A stretch of 64,000 bases of DNA from Pseudoteredinibacter isoporae_A. Lineage in GTDB: Bacteria; Pseudomonadota; Gammaproteobacteria; Pseudomonadales; Cellvibrionaceae. Position 1 is the stretch's first letter. Each line of letters opens with the position of its first letter. The DNA is taken from contig NZ_BAABWJ010000006.1 of NCBI RefSeq assembly GCF_040372805.1, forward strand, positions 186,001 through 250,000. Direction: 5' to 3'. Shown here piece after piece: positions 35,722-44,965 of this stretch. A program made the translations under genes and the position numbers. The notes under the pieces are model-generated. The model was not told the origin of the DNA. It worked only from the letters and a program-made list of their open reading frames with translations, and did not search any database.

Positions 35722-35814
35722 TTTAAAAACCGAGCAAGTTAACGTCGGGAAGAACGGGTGCAGCTCGATGAGCTGTACGGCTTAAACGCCTGACTAAAAG
35801 CAGAATGTAGAAAG

Positions 35815-35840
35815 AAAAAAGGCCCGTAAAACGGGCCTTT
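35815..35840 (-). terminator. Intrinsic terminator of fleQ
   Basis: GGCCCGT and ACGGGCC pair with a short AAA loop (35821-35837). On the minus strand they are followed by a run of six T. It lies about 25 bases after the fleQ stop and isolates fleQ from fleSR. Confidence 0.9.
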
Positions 35841-35863
35841 GAAGTAGGATTCCCAGTAATGTA

Positions 35864-37321
35864 TCAACCGCGCTGCAATCCGTATTTACGCAGTTTCTCA
35901 ACCAGAGTGGTTCGACGAATGGTCAAACGGTCAGCGGCTCGGGCGACCACGCCGCCAGAGTCGTCCAGAGCCTGCTCAATCAAACTCTTTTCCAGATTGG
36001 CCAGATACTCTTTCAAATTAATGCCGCTCTCAGGCAACAGCGTAGTATCGAACATGCTCACCACATTGGTCTGACGGGGCGTCGACTCTTCGGCAATCCC
36101 AAAGTCTTCTTCTTCAACCTCGACATGGCGATATTTTGTCGGCAGGTCCTGCACCCCCACAACACCGTACGGGTACATGATGGCCATGCGCTCCACCAAA
36201 TTCGCCAACTCGCGAACATTGCCAGACCACTGATGGCGGCACAAAGACAGAATCGCCGCCGAGTTAAAGCGAATCGATCCACGATTTTCACTCTCAAGGC
36301 GAGAAACCAGTTCATTCAACAGCAGCGGAATATCTTCATCCCGCTCTCGCAGCGATGGCATTTCGATAGGGAACACATTTAAGCGGTAATATAAATCTTC
36401 CCGGAAACTGCCTTCTTCAATCATGCTTTCCAAATTACGGTGTGTTGCCGCAATGATACGAACATTGGTCGGGATGCTTTTGTTACCCCCCACACGTTCA
36501 AAGGTTCTTTCCTGCAGGACTCGCAGAATCTTAACCTGCATATTCAGTGGCATGTCACCAATTTCATCAAGAAATAAGGTGCCACCTTCAGCCATTTCAA
36601 AACGGCCGGCACGTGAACTGATGGCGCCGGTAAACGCCCCTTTTTCATGACCAAACAATTCGCTTTCCAGCAGATCTGGAGGAATTGCACCACAGTTAAC
36701 TGGCACAAAAGGCTCTTCGCGGCGATCTGAATGGTAATGAAGATTCCGCGCAACCACTTCTTTCCCGGTTCCGGATTCACCGGTGATTAACACCGAAACA
36801 TCTTTATCGGCCACCTGGGACATCATGGTTCGAACGGTCTGAATTTCTCGAGAAGTGCCGACAAGGCTGCGGAACAAGTGAGAAGGACGCTGGCCATTGG
36901 AACTTGACGCCATGCGTTTGGCCTCACGATAGCGCTGGGCACGATGCAAGGTATCCAACAACTGATTGTAAGTGGGCGGCGTGTGGATAGCGGCCACCAC
37001 ACTGTGGCGCAATTCGCTCGGCAAGCCTTCACGCAAAGCTTCCAAATCAGCGGATTTTTTCCCAAGAACAATGATTGGCAGATTTGCATCCCAATCATGA
37101 ATTTCCTGAATCTGCTCTTGCGCAGGACTGTCGGCCTGGCAATCGCCAAGCAATACGGCCACGAACTCTTCGGCCTGCTCTCCACTGCTGTCGATAAAGG
37201 TTCGCCAGCCCGATAAAGACGTGGCAACACTGGGCTCGCCCAAAAAGTCCAATATCACTTTGAGATTGTGGCGTCGCTCCCCATCATCATCAACCACTAA
37301 CACTTTGATGTCTCGCCACAT
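35864..37321 (-). CDS. fleQ: Master flagellar regulator FleQ (FlrA)
   Basis: FleQ has 485 residues. The N-terminal receiver-like domain (IKVLVVDDDGERRHNL) reads VLLGDCQ where the phosphoacceptor is expected, in keeping with the atypical FleQ receiver. The sigma-54 AAA+ domain has Walker A GESGTGKEVVARNLHYHS, the GAFTGA loop (HEKGAFTGAISSRAGRF) and the second motif region GGTLFLDEIGDMPLNMQ. A Fis-type HTH ends the protein (AADRLTIRRTTLVEKLRKYG). It activates class II flagellar genes, and in Pseudomonas its activity is restrained by FleN and c-di-GMP. It is a single-gene unit with its own promoter and terminator. Confidence 0.96.
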   Translation of the reverse strand: MWRDIKVLVVDDDGERRHNLKVILDFLGEPSVATSLSGWRTFIDSSGEQAEEFVAVLLGDCQADSPAQEQIQEIHDWDANLPIIVLGKKSADLEALREGLPSELRHSVVAAIHTPPTYNQLLDTLHRAQRYREAKRMASSSNGQRPSHLFRSLVGTSREIQTVRTMMSQVADKDVSVLITGESGTGKEVVARNLHYHSDRREEPFVPVNCGAIPPDLLESELFGHEKGAFTGAISSRAGRFEMAEGGTLFLDEIGDMPLNMQVKILRVLQERTFERVGGNKSIPTNVRIIAATHRNLESMIEEGSFREDLYYRLNVFPIEMPSLRERDEDIPLLLNELVSRLESENRGSIRFNSAAILSLCRHQWSGNVRELANLVERMAIMYPYGVVGVQDLPTKYRHVEVEEEDFGIAEESTPRQTNVVSMFDTTLLPESGINLKEYLANLEKSLIEQALDDSGGVVARAADRLTIRRTTLVEKLRKYGLQRG

Positions 37322-37363
37322 TGTCTTGCTTCCTCATTACCTACGTACATTTTTTGCCCAATC

Positions 37364-37391
37364 CGTGGTCACTGTCACATAGTTGACCACG
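37364..37391. promoter_or_regulatory. Perfect inverted repeat with a CRP/Vfr-like core in the fleQ leader
   Basis: CGTGGTCA and TGACCACG form an 8-bp perfect inverted repeat separated by 12 bases. Inside it, GTG-N8-CAC (37365-37378), with a full TCACA half site, matches the CRP/Vfr core. It sits about 30-45 bases downstream of the predicted fleQ start point, a position suited to repression. Vfr represses fleQ in Pseudomonas aeruginosa; applying that here is inference. Confidence 0.55.
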
Positions 37392-37417
37392 ATTACTGCG
37401 CAGAAATCATATGGTAA

Positions 37418-37446
37418 TTAATAGTCAATACCTTGGCGGGAGTCAA
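37418..37446 (-). promoter_or_regulatory. Sigma-70-type promoter of fleQ
   Basis: On the minus strand TTGACT (37441-37446) and TATTAA (37418-37423) are separated by exactly 17 bases. The -35 is a 5/6 match and the -10 a 4/6 match. The predicted start point is near 37411, giving a leader of about 90 bases before the fleQ ATG. Confidence 0.55.
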
Positions 37447-37455
37447 TTAAATGAC
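37442..37455. promoter_or_regulatory. FleQ-like box overlapping the fleQ -35 element
   Basis: GTCAATTAAATGAC is a 14-base near-palindrome close to the FleQ binding consensus from Pseudomonas (GTCAATAAATTGAC type). It overlaps the predicted -35 of fleQ, which would suit negative autoregulation. The spacing and regulatory role are inferred. Confidence 0.5.
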
Positions 37456-37497
37456 ATGAAAAATCAGTAATTTAAACCTGAGAGCACAAAATCGATG

Positions 37498-37535
37498 AAA
37501 AATACGGCAGCTTTTGAGCAAAAGCCAACCGTATT
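37498..37535 (-). terminator. Intrinsic terminator of fliD
   Basis: AATACGG (37501-37507) pairs with CCGTATT (37529-37535), with an inner CTTTTG/CAAAAG stem. On the minus strand a run of five T follows. It begins at the fliD stop codon and separates the flagellin/fliD unit from fleQ. Confidence 0.82.
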
Positions 37536-40500
37536 TAGTTGTTTTGCGCGTTGAGAGCTTCAAAGTTCGCTTTGATAAAATCCAGGGATGAGTTCAACTG
37601 AGCAACTAAGGTATCGTAATAGGTAAACTGTCGACTCAAAGAACTGCGGCGGGTTTCCATACGAGTTTCCAACTTCGCTTTCTCTTCAGCAATTTCCTTC
37701 AATGAGGCTTGAAACCCGGATTCTTTCTCCGTGAGGAAACCGGTCGTACTCAGTGCCGCCTCAAGAAAACGTTCGGTTTGTTCCGCCAAACCCAAGTTAA
37801 AATTCACCGTCCCCCGTTTACCGATGGCGTCACCGGTAATTCGTAAGGCCAGACCGTAGGAATCGTTGCCCTCGGCACCGGTTAAACGCTGGCCGCTGCC
37901 TACCGCCGCAACGCCATTGATCGTACCTACAACGTCTTTGCCCGTAAGCACATTGGTTTCACTGCCATCGCTGGCCTTGATTCCGAGGCTACTGGCCATA
38001 GCGTCTTCCGCAGCCGTGATTCTAAAGCTGTCCGCATTGCCGAACGCGATATGCAAACCGCCTTCTTGGTTTCCGCCACGGAAACTGACCGTCGCATTAC
38101 TGCCATCGACACCATTACTGATGCCTGAACTCAGGCCAAAACCATTCAGCCCTGACGTCGCGCTGACGGCGCCCAAGCCCAGCACATCATTGCTGATGCC
38201 ACTGATAGCAAGGGTTTCTCCATCTGCCGCATTGATGCCTTCAAAGTAAATCTGATTCGATGCGTTTTCCTTAACCACAATATCGCCAGCGGATAAGCCC
38301 GCAGTCCCCAGCGCGGCATCCACCTGCGCCTGAATATCGGCTACCAGGGTAGTGGGGCCCGAAGCGGGAACGGTGATACTGCTGAGATCCACATTTACCG
38401 GACTGCCACCATTGAGGGTCAAAGTGAGAGCCGCGCCAGTAAAGTCGGTTGTGTTGTCGAATGTGCTGGTATCAACACTACCGGCACTCAAGCTGGCCAG
38501 GCGGCCGTCTTGTTTGATGTCAATGCTGCCGCTGTTGCCGACGGTGCTTCCTGTCAGAACCAAATTACCCGATTCCAAAGAGGCGGTAAGAACACCCCCA
38601 CCCAAGGCTGAATCCAAAGCATCCTGAATGGCTTTCAGGTTGTCATTTTCATCCACTAGTGTGTCGCCATTGAGATCCGTGGTCGCGTCTTGGTTCACCA
38701 CAATGTCGACATCGGCTCCGCCATCGACGGATACCGTAAAGCCTCGATTGGCCGCACTGAAATCAATCGGACTGGACAAGTCGAAGCTGCCCGCCGATGT
38801 TTTCGCGGTCTCACCTGTGCCCGTTTGCGCATTAATAGCATTCTGCACTGCGGTCGCCAACGCCGAACCCGTGGTATAGCTCGCCTGGGCAATTTGCAGA
38901 TCCGTATAGGTGGTACCATTCAAGCTTAAGCTGAAGGTGTCATTATTGCTGTCAACAACCAGAGGCGTCGCGAGCGTATCCGCACTCGCCAACGCATCCG
39001 CTTTTGCTGTAGATGAAACATTGGCATCGATACCCAATGATGACAGGCCGGCATCCGCCGTAAGAATCTGATACGTCTCATCATCGTTAAAGCTGATGGT
39101 GAACTGGCCCCCATCCTGCTCACCGCGATAACTGACTGCCGCGACCAGGCCTTTTCCAGAAAGGCTGCTATCAGCGTTGATGGCACTCTGAATAGCGCTT
39201 GCCAGACTGTCACCATCGGTATAACTGCCTTGAGCAATTGAAATATCTGCGCTCTCTACACCATCCACTTTCAGCGCGAAAGTGTCGTTACTGCTATCGA
39301 TCACAACGGCACTGCTGAGATCCGTTGTCGTACTCAAGGCGGTGCTGAGATCCAATGCCCGCGGTCCCTGCCCGGGGGTATACAAGCCTAAATCAGCAGC
39401 CATGTTGCTGTCGATGCTATTAAAGGACACCGAAGACTTCGATCCAAAACTGGCCGAGGTCACACTAAAACTGTTGTTGCTGCTATCAAATTCTACCGCA
39501 ACCGATTTGGCATTATTCTTTAACTTTTCATCCGCATTAATTTGCGTTTGCAGAAGGTTGGCGAGCTCGGTTCCCGTATACGTTCCCTGTGCCAGGCTCA
39601 TGCTATTAGAGCTGACACCGTCGATGTTAATCGTAAACGTGTCATTCGAGGCATTGATGACATAAGAGCCACCGGCGGTGGCATTCCCCAAAAACTCACC
39701 TTGTGTTGCCAGCTCGCTGACCACTACATCGTAATCACCCGACTTGGTTTGATTGTTCCCGCGAATATACTCAACATTAGATGCACCCACGCCTGTAGTA
39801 CCAAACAATTTTGTTAAGGCTTCCGGGTCGTTTTTGGCATAGTCGGTAAACTTCGTAGAATCAAAACTGATTGTCCCGGTTTTATCGTTGGTTTTAATGC
39901 CGATTTCAGCCAGTGAGTTAATACTTCCTTGGGCGCTGGTGGGAATCGCACTGCTTAAAATTCGCTTCAGCTGATTTTCCAAGTTTCGAATACTGGGGTC
40001 ACCGGTAAAAATGCTGCCACTCTGTTCCTCGACATTGTATGCCGTGAGAGTGTTGGTTAGGGTTTTCAGTTCATTGTAGGACGTTACAAAATCCTGCATA
40101 CGCTTATTGATGGTTTCCATATCCGCTTCCACGGTTAGGGTCACCGGTTCGCCAATCGAAGTCTGACGCAGGTTTAAGGTCACACCGTTGATCACACCCG
40201 TTACCTGGTTGGATTCACGGGTAATTTCCAAACCATTCACTTTCAAGGTGGCATCGACCGCATTGGTCGCGTGAAGCACATTGTCGCTATCCGATTGATT
40301 GAAATTGAAATCATCCAGGCCATTATTGGCGTTCTGTGTTTCAATCGTAAAACCGTTTTTCTCACCGGTTTTTTCAGATTCAAACAATAAACGAAAGCCA
40401 CTGCCCGTATCGATAATCGACGCTCGAACTCCCATGTTGGCAGAGTTGATGGCATCACGAACACCCGCAAGCGTGTGGTTCCCAGAATTAATCGTAATGC

Positions 40501-40978
40501 TCTTGCTCGCCTGGGCGCTGTCCTGGATAAAATTATCAAAGCTGGTCACGCTTTTATCCGCCGCGACGGTGGTTTCCACTTCTCCAAATTTAAAGACCAG
40601 AGTGCCCTGCCCTACGACATCGTTCAGGCTGTCGTAGGTTTTTGAAGCAAGAGTTTGTGCTCGCGCGAGCTGGGTAGTTTCAACATTGTAAACACCTGCG
40701 CTGGCCAAACTACTCGCTGTTGCGGTTAATTTAGCGGTATCACTACTGGAGGTTGTATTGGTTTCAAAGGAGGAAGCCAGTGTCAGGGAACTCACCGCTG
40801 ACTGAAGGCTGGATACTGCACTTTTGACATTACCCAGTTCGGAAATTTTGGTTTCGAGATCAACCTTCTCGGTATCCAGGCGCTTATCGGTCGGGCTCCG
40901 TTCAGCCTCGATCAATTGATCGATCAAATCGTTATTAAGAACGCCGGATCCCACACCTACGGATGAAATACTGGCCAT
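37535..40978 (-). CDS. fliD: Flagellar filament cap protein FliD, unusually large
   Basis: FliD has 1147 residues, about twice the usual 450-680. The N-terminal coiled-coil/D0-D1 part (SGVLNNDLIDQLIEAERSPT) and the C-terminal coiled coil (KAKLETRMETRRSSLSRQFT, YDTLVAQLNSSLDFI) are conserved. The extra length is in the middle: three related segments of S-N-N/D-T-F-x-[IL]-x-[IL]-[DN]-G type followed by [IL]-A-Q-x-[ST]-Y-T (about 440-500, 560-620, 675-720) plus further IN-motif-like strands. A loop at residues 768-779 has EF-hand/dockerin ligand spacing. FliD caps the filament and guides flagellin folding. It follows flaG at 41148 by 169 bases, which contain a stem-loop. Confidence 0.95.
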   Translation of the reverse strand: MASISSVGVGSGVLNNDLIDQLIEAERSPTDKRLDTEKVDLETKISELGNVKSAVSSLQSAVSSLTLASSFETNTTSSSDTAKLTATASSLASAGVYNVETTQLARAQTLASKTYDSLNDVVGQGTLVFKFGEVETTVAADKSVTSFDNFIQDSAQASKSITINSGNHTLAGVRDAINSANMGVRASIIDTGSGFRLLFESEKTGEKNGFTIETQNANNGLDDFNFNQSDSDNVLHATNAVDATLKVNGLEITRESNQVTGVINGVTLNLRQTSIGEPVTLTVEADMETINKRMQDFVTSYNELKTLTNTLTAYNVEEQSGSIFTGDPSIRNLENQLKRILSSAIPTSAQGSINSLAEIGIKTNDKTGTISFDSTKFTDYAKNDPEALTKLFGTTGVGASNVEYIRGNNQTKSGDYDVVVSELATQGEFLGNATAGGSYVINASNDTFTINIDGVSSNSMSLAQGTYTGTELANLLQTQINADEKLKNNAKSVAVEFDSSNNSFSVTSASFGSKSSVSFNSIDSNMAADLGLYTPGQGPRALDLSTALSTTTDLSSAVVIDSSNDTFALKVDGVESADISIAQGSYTDGDSLASAIQSAINADSSLSGKGLVAAVSYRGEQDGGQFTISFNDDETYQILTADAGLSSLGIDANVSSTAKADALASADTLATPLVVDSNNDTFSLSLNGTTYTDLQIAQASYTTGSALATAVQNAINAQTGTGETAKTSAGSFDLSSPIDFSAANRGFTVSVDGGADVDIVVNQDATTDLNGDTLVDENDNLKAIQDALDSALGGGVLTASLESGNLVLTGSTVGNSGSIDIKQDGRLASLSAGSVDTSTFDNTTDFTGAALTLTLNGGSPVNVDLSSITVPASGPTTLVADIQAQVDAALGTAGLSAGDIVVKENASNQIYFEGINAADGETLAISGISNDVLGLGAVSATSGLNGFGLSSGISNGVDGSNATVSFRGGNQEGGLHIAFGNADSFRITAAEDAMASSLGIKASDGSETNVLTGKDVVGTINGVAAVGSGQRLTGAEGNDSYGLALRITGDAIGKRGTVNFNLGLAEQTERFLEAALSTTGFLTEKESGFQASLKEIAEEKAKLETRMETRRSSLSRQFTYYDTLVAQLNSSLDFIKANFEALNAQNN

Positions 40979-41041
40979 GTCTAACTCCCCGAATACCGAG
41001 CGATATTCCTATCGTTGATTTTGTATGGCGTTAACCGCGAC

Positions 41042-41062
41042 AAGCCCCTTATGTCGGGGCTT
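41042..41062 (-). other. Stem-loop between flaG and fliD
   Basis: AAGCCCC and GGGGCTT form a 7-bp stem around a 7-base loop. On the minus strand it is followed by a weak T stretch only, so it may be a leaky terminator or an mRNA-stabilising structure between the flaG and fliD messages. Confidence 0.4.
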
Positions 41063-41147
41063 ATCACTGAAAACAGACCCTGCCGGGCCATAGACTGTGC
41101 AACTCAGGGCTTTGATGAACCCCTTGCCCTGTTGCCTTGTGGGCAAT

Positions 41148-41528
41148 CTAGGCATGAGCGCTGAACAGTCTTATCGGCTCTTCCTCATTCAATTTTCGGG
41201 CCAAGTCCAGAGCAACATCATCGGGTAACTGACGAATCACCTTTGAGGTATTACTGTCGATCACCGTGATAACCGTACGCCCTGTGCTCTCATCCATTGA
41301 AAACTGCAACTCTCGCTTACTGGACTGCACATAATCATTTAAACGAGAGACCGCTTGCGCTAAATCCTTTTGTACAGACTCACTATGGTTAACGGCCTCC
41401 TTGACGATTTCTGCAGCTTCAGTGTTAACAGGAGGCAAATCTTTGCCGCCACTGGTCGGTTTTTCCACCGGCGTAACGGCTGAAGTGCTCCTGGGTATTG
41501 CCGAATGAGGGGTTTGCACTTCGTTCAT
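41148..41528 (-). CDS. flaG: FlaG family protein (second copy)
   Basis: This FlaG-family protein has 126 residues. A variable, disordered N-terminal half precedes the conserved domain (VSRLNDYVQSSKRELQFSMD, then VITVIDSNTSKVIRQLPDD). FlaG influences filament length and accompanies FliD in many polar flagellates. It is a close paralogue of the gene at 44514-44891, and both end identically (LFSAHA). It follows the second flagellin by 80 bases. Confidence 0.92.
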   Translation of the reverse strand: MNEVQTPHSAIPRSTSAVTPVEKPTSGGKDLPPVNTEAAEIVKEAVNHSESVQKDLAQAVSRLNDYVQSSKRELQFSMDESTGRTVITVIDSNTSKVIRQLPDDVALDLARKLNEEEPIRLFSAHA

Positions 41529-41608
41529 AGCCTATTCCTCAGTTATTTTGCTGGGTGTCGAGAGTCTCAACGAGTAAACGTGAAGACTCCCACCTCCAAT
41601 TGCCAGAG

Positions 41609-44152
41609 TTACTGGAGCAATGACAGCACTTGTTGAGGCAAGGCATTGGCCTGTGCCAGGATCGATGTACCCGCTTGTTGAAGCACTCGGGTACGCGATA
41701 GCTCAGCAGTTTCTGCGGCAAAATCCGCATCGCGAATTCGCGAATTGGACGAAGTAAGATTTTCCGCATTCACCTGCAGATTTTTCACTGTGGTTTCAAA
41801 ACGATTTTGAATGGCACCGAGGTCTGCACGTTGGGCATTAACGGTATCCAAAGCATTATCAATCGCCGTCAGTGCTGCATTCGCGCCTTCAACACTCGTC
41901 AGGTCGATATCCTTCAGAAAGGTACCGTCTTCACCACCACCAAATGAACCCGCTGTAAAACCCAGCTCATTCAACTTGGTGCTGCCATTGATTCCCGCAC
42001 CCACTTCGATATCACCAGCACCGGTTAAGGTCACCGTGGAATACGTGGTTTCAGCGACGGCATCAGCATCGGCCTTCGTACCGCCCGCAGTGGTAATATC
42101 CGATGAGGAAATACCACTCGAACCACCCAGACCGAAATCTGTCGCCACAGCACCTGTCCCGCCGGCGTTGGTATCGAAAGCCAGAACAATATTGCGTCCG
42201 TCTTCGGCCGTTAAGGTCAAACTCTCACCATTGTCCGTTGCCAGAACCCCGGTTTGCCCGCTCACCTTGTTAATTTGTTCAAGCGCATGAGCTCGGTTGG
42301 ACCCCTGGTCGGTCTGCACGGTAAGAGAGACCTCCACGCCATTTACCCAAACGGCGGCAGTATTTCCTGAGGTGCCGACCGTTGTACTGGAACCACCCAC
42401 AAATTCAGTACTGTTGACATTCGCCGTGACGCCCGTTTCACCGGTGGATTTATTGATTGCCGCTGCAATTGAAATGCCGGAGGCGTTCTTCGAAGAGCTG
42501 GAAGCATCGGCATACGAGGCCGTATCATCTCCCGCTTGTGCCGCCTTAATCGCAACGTTATTGATGACCAGGTCGCCTGCATCCAGATCACGATCCGGTG
42601 CCGCAACCGTACCGGCTGGCACGGCATCTGCACCAGCGGTATACGATGTGATGCCGGCCGCTTGTGCAGCCGCGCCGTTACCTGCAGACGCCGTAATGGC
42701 CAAGGTTGATGTCACACCTGTGGTGCTCGACGTAAAGGTAAACAAACCATCTGCGGCGCCGGCGCCATTCACGGGCGTCAATGTACCGCCCGAGAGTCCG
42801 ACCAGATCCGCCAGAATCGCGGCATTGTCAGTGTTCGTCGCTTCCGTGAAGGTCCAAACCTGGGACGCGCCATCAATTTCCACGGTCAACGTGTGAGGCC
42901 CTCCGACATCGTTCCCGCTGAGGAAACTCGACAGGTCAACCTGGCCCGTCGCTGCCGTAGCGGGTGTTGCCGGTGTCGACACGGACGGTGTTCCCGTTTT
43001 CGCTGAAGAACTTACCGCACTGACACCTGGAGAATAATCCCCTTTCGATAAACCGGCGTTCGCGAGATTGCCATTTCCTGTTCCATTACCGCCATCAACA
43101 CCAATCACTTTGGTATCGCCTTCTGCCACCAGGGTAAACCCGCCTTCATAGGTCGCCCCCGCTGCCAGGCCTGTGTTTTCAGCGGTTAAACCGCCTGCAC
43201 CGAAATCCAACTGAATATTGCGCCCATCAGCCGCTTCGAGCGTCACCCCTGTCGCTGCATCATCGGTATTAATTGCTTTAACGCCGGTTTGTTCAGAAAC
43301 AGCATTGATTGCGGATGCGACCGCGGCTCGCGTTGTTGCGGCATCACCGGTTGTGTCTACTTGAATTGACACCCCGTTGAGCGTCAAACTTTGGCCTGTT
43401 AAGGCTCCAGCGGTTTGAACAGAACCTGCCACGGTATTTTCATCTACCACCGCCCGAATACCGGTTTGATCAGAATGCTTATTGATTGCTGCCACTTTAG
43501 CAATCGCGGAAGCTCCGGCATTATCAGTCGACGCATCATCGTCGGCTGCTGATGAAGAGGAAATGGTAATTCCGTTGAGAATCAAATCACCGTTGCCCAA
43601 TGCGGAATCTGTACCGACAGCTGACACACCGGATTGATCCGAAACGCCTAACTTGTCTGCACTCAAGTCGGCAACTTGAACATCAATGGTTTCTCCCGCA
43701 TTGGCACCTACCTGAAATTTAGTATCGAAAGTACCGTTCAACAATTTCTGGCCATTAAAGTTGGTTTCTTTCGCTGTGCGAGTAATCTCGGCGATCATCT
43801 GCTGCGCTTCGGCATTCAGTGCCTCACGGTCAGACACAGAGTTGGTACCATTCGCCGCCTGCAACGCCAGCTCACGTATACGCTGTAGGGATTCGGTCAT
43901 AGTCCCTAACGCACCTTCAGCCGTTTGAGCTAGGGAAATGCCATCACCCGAATTGCGAATGGCGACTGCCAAACCTTGGGTTTGAGAGGAAAAACGTGTG
44001 GAAATCGCAAGCCCTGCGGCATCGTCCTTCGCGCTGTTAATGCGCAAACCTGAAGATAGGCGCTGCATGGCCTCGGCCTGTGCACCCTGCGACTTGTTTA
44101 AATTACGTTGCGCCATCAAAGACGCCATATTGGTATTAATGATCGAAGCCAT
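41609..44152 (-). CDS. fliC: Flagellin (second copy), enlarged
   Basis: This flagellin has 847 residues from the ATG MASIINTNMASL, with AAGGTG upstream; a GTG three codons earlier was rejected. The D0/D1 ends are canonical (RLSSGLRINSAKDDAAGLAI at the N-terminus; SRIRDADFAAETAELSRTRV and QANALPQQVLSLLQ at the C-terminus). The central region (about 180-750) contains repeated flagellin IN-motif units such as LILNGITISS, LTLNGVSIQVDTTG and VWVNGVEVSL with TGVxA strands. It forms the filament outside the cell. It is much larger than the usual 280-500 residues. No strong promoter element was found in the 361 bases upstream. Confidence 0.96.
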   Translation of the reverse strand: MASIINTNMASLMAQRNLNKSQGAQAEAMQRLSSGLRINSAKDDAAGLAISTRFSSQTQGLAVAIRNSGDGISLAQTAEGALGTMTESLQRIRELALQAANGTNSVSDREALNAEAQQMIAEITRTAKETNFNGQKLLNGTFDTKFQVGANAGETIDVQVADLSADKLGVSDQSGVSAVGTDSALGNGDLILNGITISSSSAADDDASTDNAGASAIAKVAAINKHSDQTGIRAVVDENTVAGSVQTAGALTGQSLTLNGVSIQVDTTGDAATTRAAVASAINAVSEQTGVKAINTDDAATGVTLEAADGRNIQLDFGAGGLTAENTGLAAGATYEGGFTLVAEGDTKVIGVDGGNGTGNGNLANAGLSKGDYSPGVSAVSSSAKTGTPSVSTPATPATAATGQVDLSSFLSGNDVGGPHTLTVEIDGASQVWTFTEATNTDNAAILADLVGLSGGTLTPVNGAGAADGLFTFTSSTTGVTSTLAITASAGNGAAAQAAGITSYTAGADAVPAGTVAAPDRDLDAGDLVINNVAIKAAQAGDDTASYADASSSSKNASGISIAAAINKSTGETGVTANVNSTEFVGGSSTTVGTSGNTAAVWVNGVEVSLTVQTDQGSNRAHALEQINKVSGQTGVLATDNGESLTLTAEDGRNIVLAFDTNAGGTGAVATDFGLGGSSGISSSDITTAGGTKADADAVAETTYSTVTLTGAGDIEVGAGINGSTKLNELGFTAGSFGGGEDGTFLKDIDLTSVEGANAALTAIDNALDTVNAQRADLGAIQNRFETTVKNLQVNAENLTSSNSRIRDADFAAETAELSRTRVLQQAGTSILAQANALPQQVLSLLQ

Positions 44153-44513
44153 AACAAACACCTTTGTCTAAAAAAGGCGTACACGCAAACGCGAGCACGC
44201 AACCCATTTACATCCGATTCTCTTGGTTTGGCGGCCTAGATCGTTGAAAATTTAGGCGGCCAATAAACCATTCATCGGATGAAACAGGTCACGTTCTCTA
44301 AAGAATTTTTATTTCAAGTGTTTAAATAGATTTTTGAATCGGTGTTTGTTACGGCTAACAAAATATTTAATCGCTTGAAATTTATGACTTTTATCGAACT
44401 GCTGTATCGCTAAATGTCTTTATTAAAAATCCTCTTTTCGGGTTTGAAAAACCGTTTAACTTTTTTCGCCTTGCTTGCCAGGTCAGCCAAATAAATTCAG
44501 CTGACCTGTCAGT
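44153..44513. other. Intergenic region upstream of the second flagellin
   Basis: These 361 bases hold no gene. The section from 44290 to 44470 is AT-rich. On the minus strand ATCCGATGAA (about 44266-44275) resembles a sigma-28 -10 element, but no TAAA-type -35 stands at the right distance. No sigma-54 GG-N10-GC site was found. A direct repeat of GGCGGCC occurs around 44231-44263. A perfect stem-loop lies right after the flaG stop at the upstream end. Confidence 0.5.
44479..44508 (-). other. 9-bp stem-loop after the first flaG
   Basis: CAGGTCAGC and GCTGACCTG form a perfect 9-bp stem with a 12-base loop, starting 5 bases after the flaG stop. No T-run follows on the minus strand, so it may be a Rho-linked or mRNA-stabilising structure rather than a classical terminator. 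Confidence 0.5.
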
Positions 44514-44891
44514 TTATGCGTGAGCACTAAAAAGTTTTAGCGGCTCCTCATGGTTTAGTTTCTTTGCCAAATCTAAAACCACTTGATCCGGCAGCTGGCG
44601 AATGACTTCGGATGTGTAGCGATCAGTTACCGTAATGACGGTTTGACCGGTTTCTTCATCCATGGAAAATTTCAAATCTCGTTGAGTGGACTGCACATAA
44701 TCATTCAAACGAGAAACGGCCTTTTCCAAGTCCTGCTGTACCGACTCTGAACTGGGCGCTGCCTGTTCAATGGAAGGTTCAGCAGACACCTGAGTGTGAA
44801 CACCAGCATTACTCGCTACAGACTTCTGAATCGTTTCGCTGGGCTTAACACTCAGAGAACTTGCTGTATAAGAGGTTTGCATATCGTTCAT
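44514..44891 (-). CDS. flaG: FlaG family protein (first copy)
   Basis: This FlaG protein has 125 residues. The conserved C-terminal domain (VSRLNDYVQSTQRDLKFSMD; VITVTDRYTSEVIRQLPDQ) closely matches the paralogue at 41148. The N-terminal 55 residues are polar and variable. It lies 74 bases after the first flagellin; the gap contains a GGGGAG/CTCCCC stem-loop (44921-44939) that may moderate read-through from the abundant flagellin message. Confidence 0.92.
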   Translation of the reverse strand: MNDMQTSYTASSLSVKPSETIQKSVASNAGVHTQVSAEPSIEQAAPSSESVQQDLEKAVSRLNDYVQSTQRDLKFSMDEETGQTVITVTDRYTSEVIRQLPDQVVLDLAKKLNHEEPLKLFSAHA

Positions 44892-44965
44892 AATTTCATC
44901 CTCAGGCCGCTGCTTGGTTAGGGGAGCGTATAACTCCCCCTTCCTCTAGGTTACCTACCCCGATA

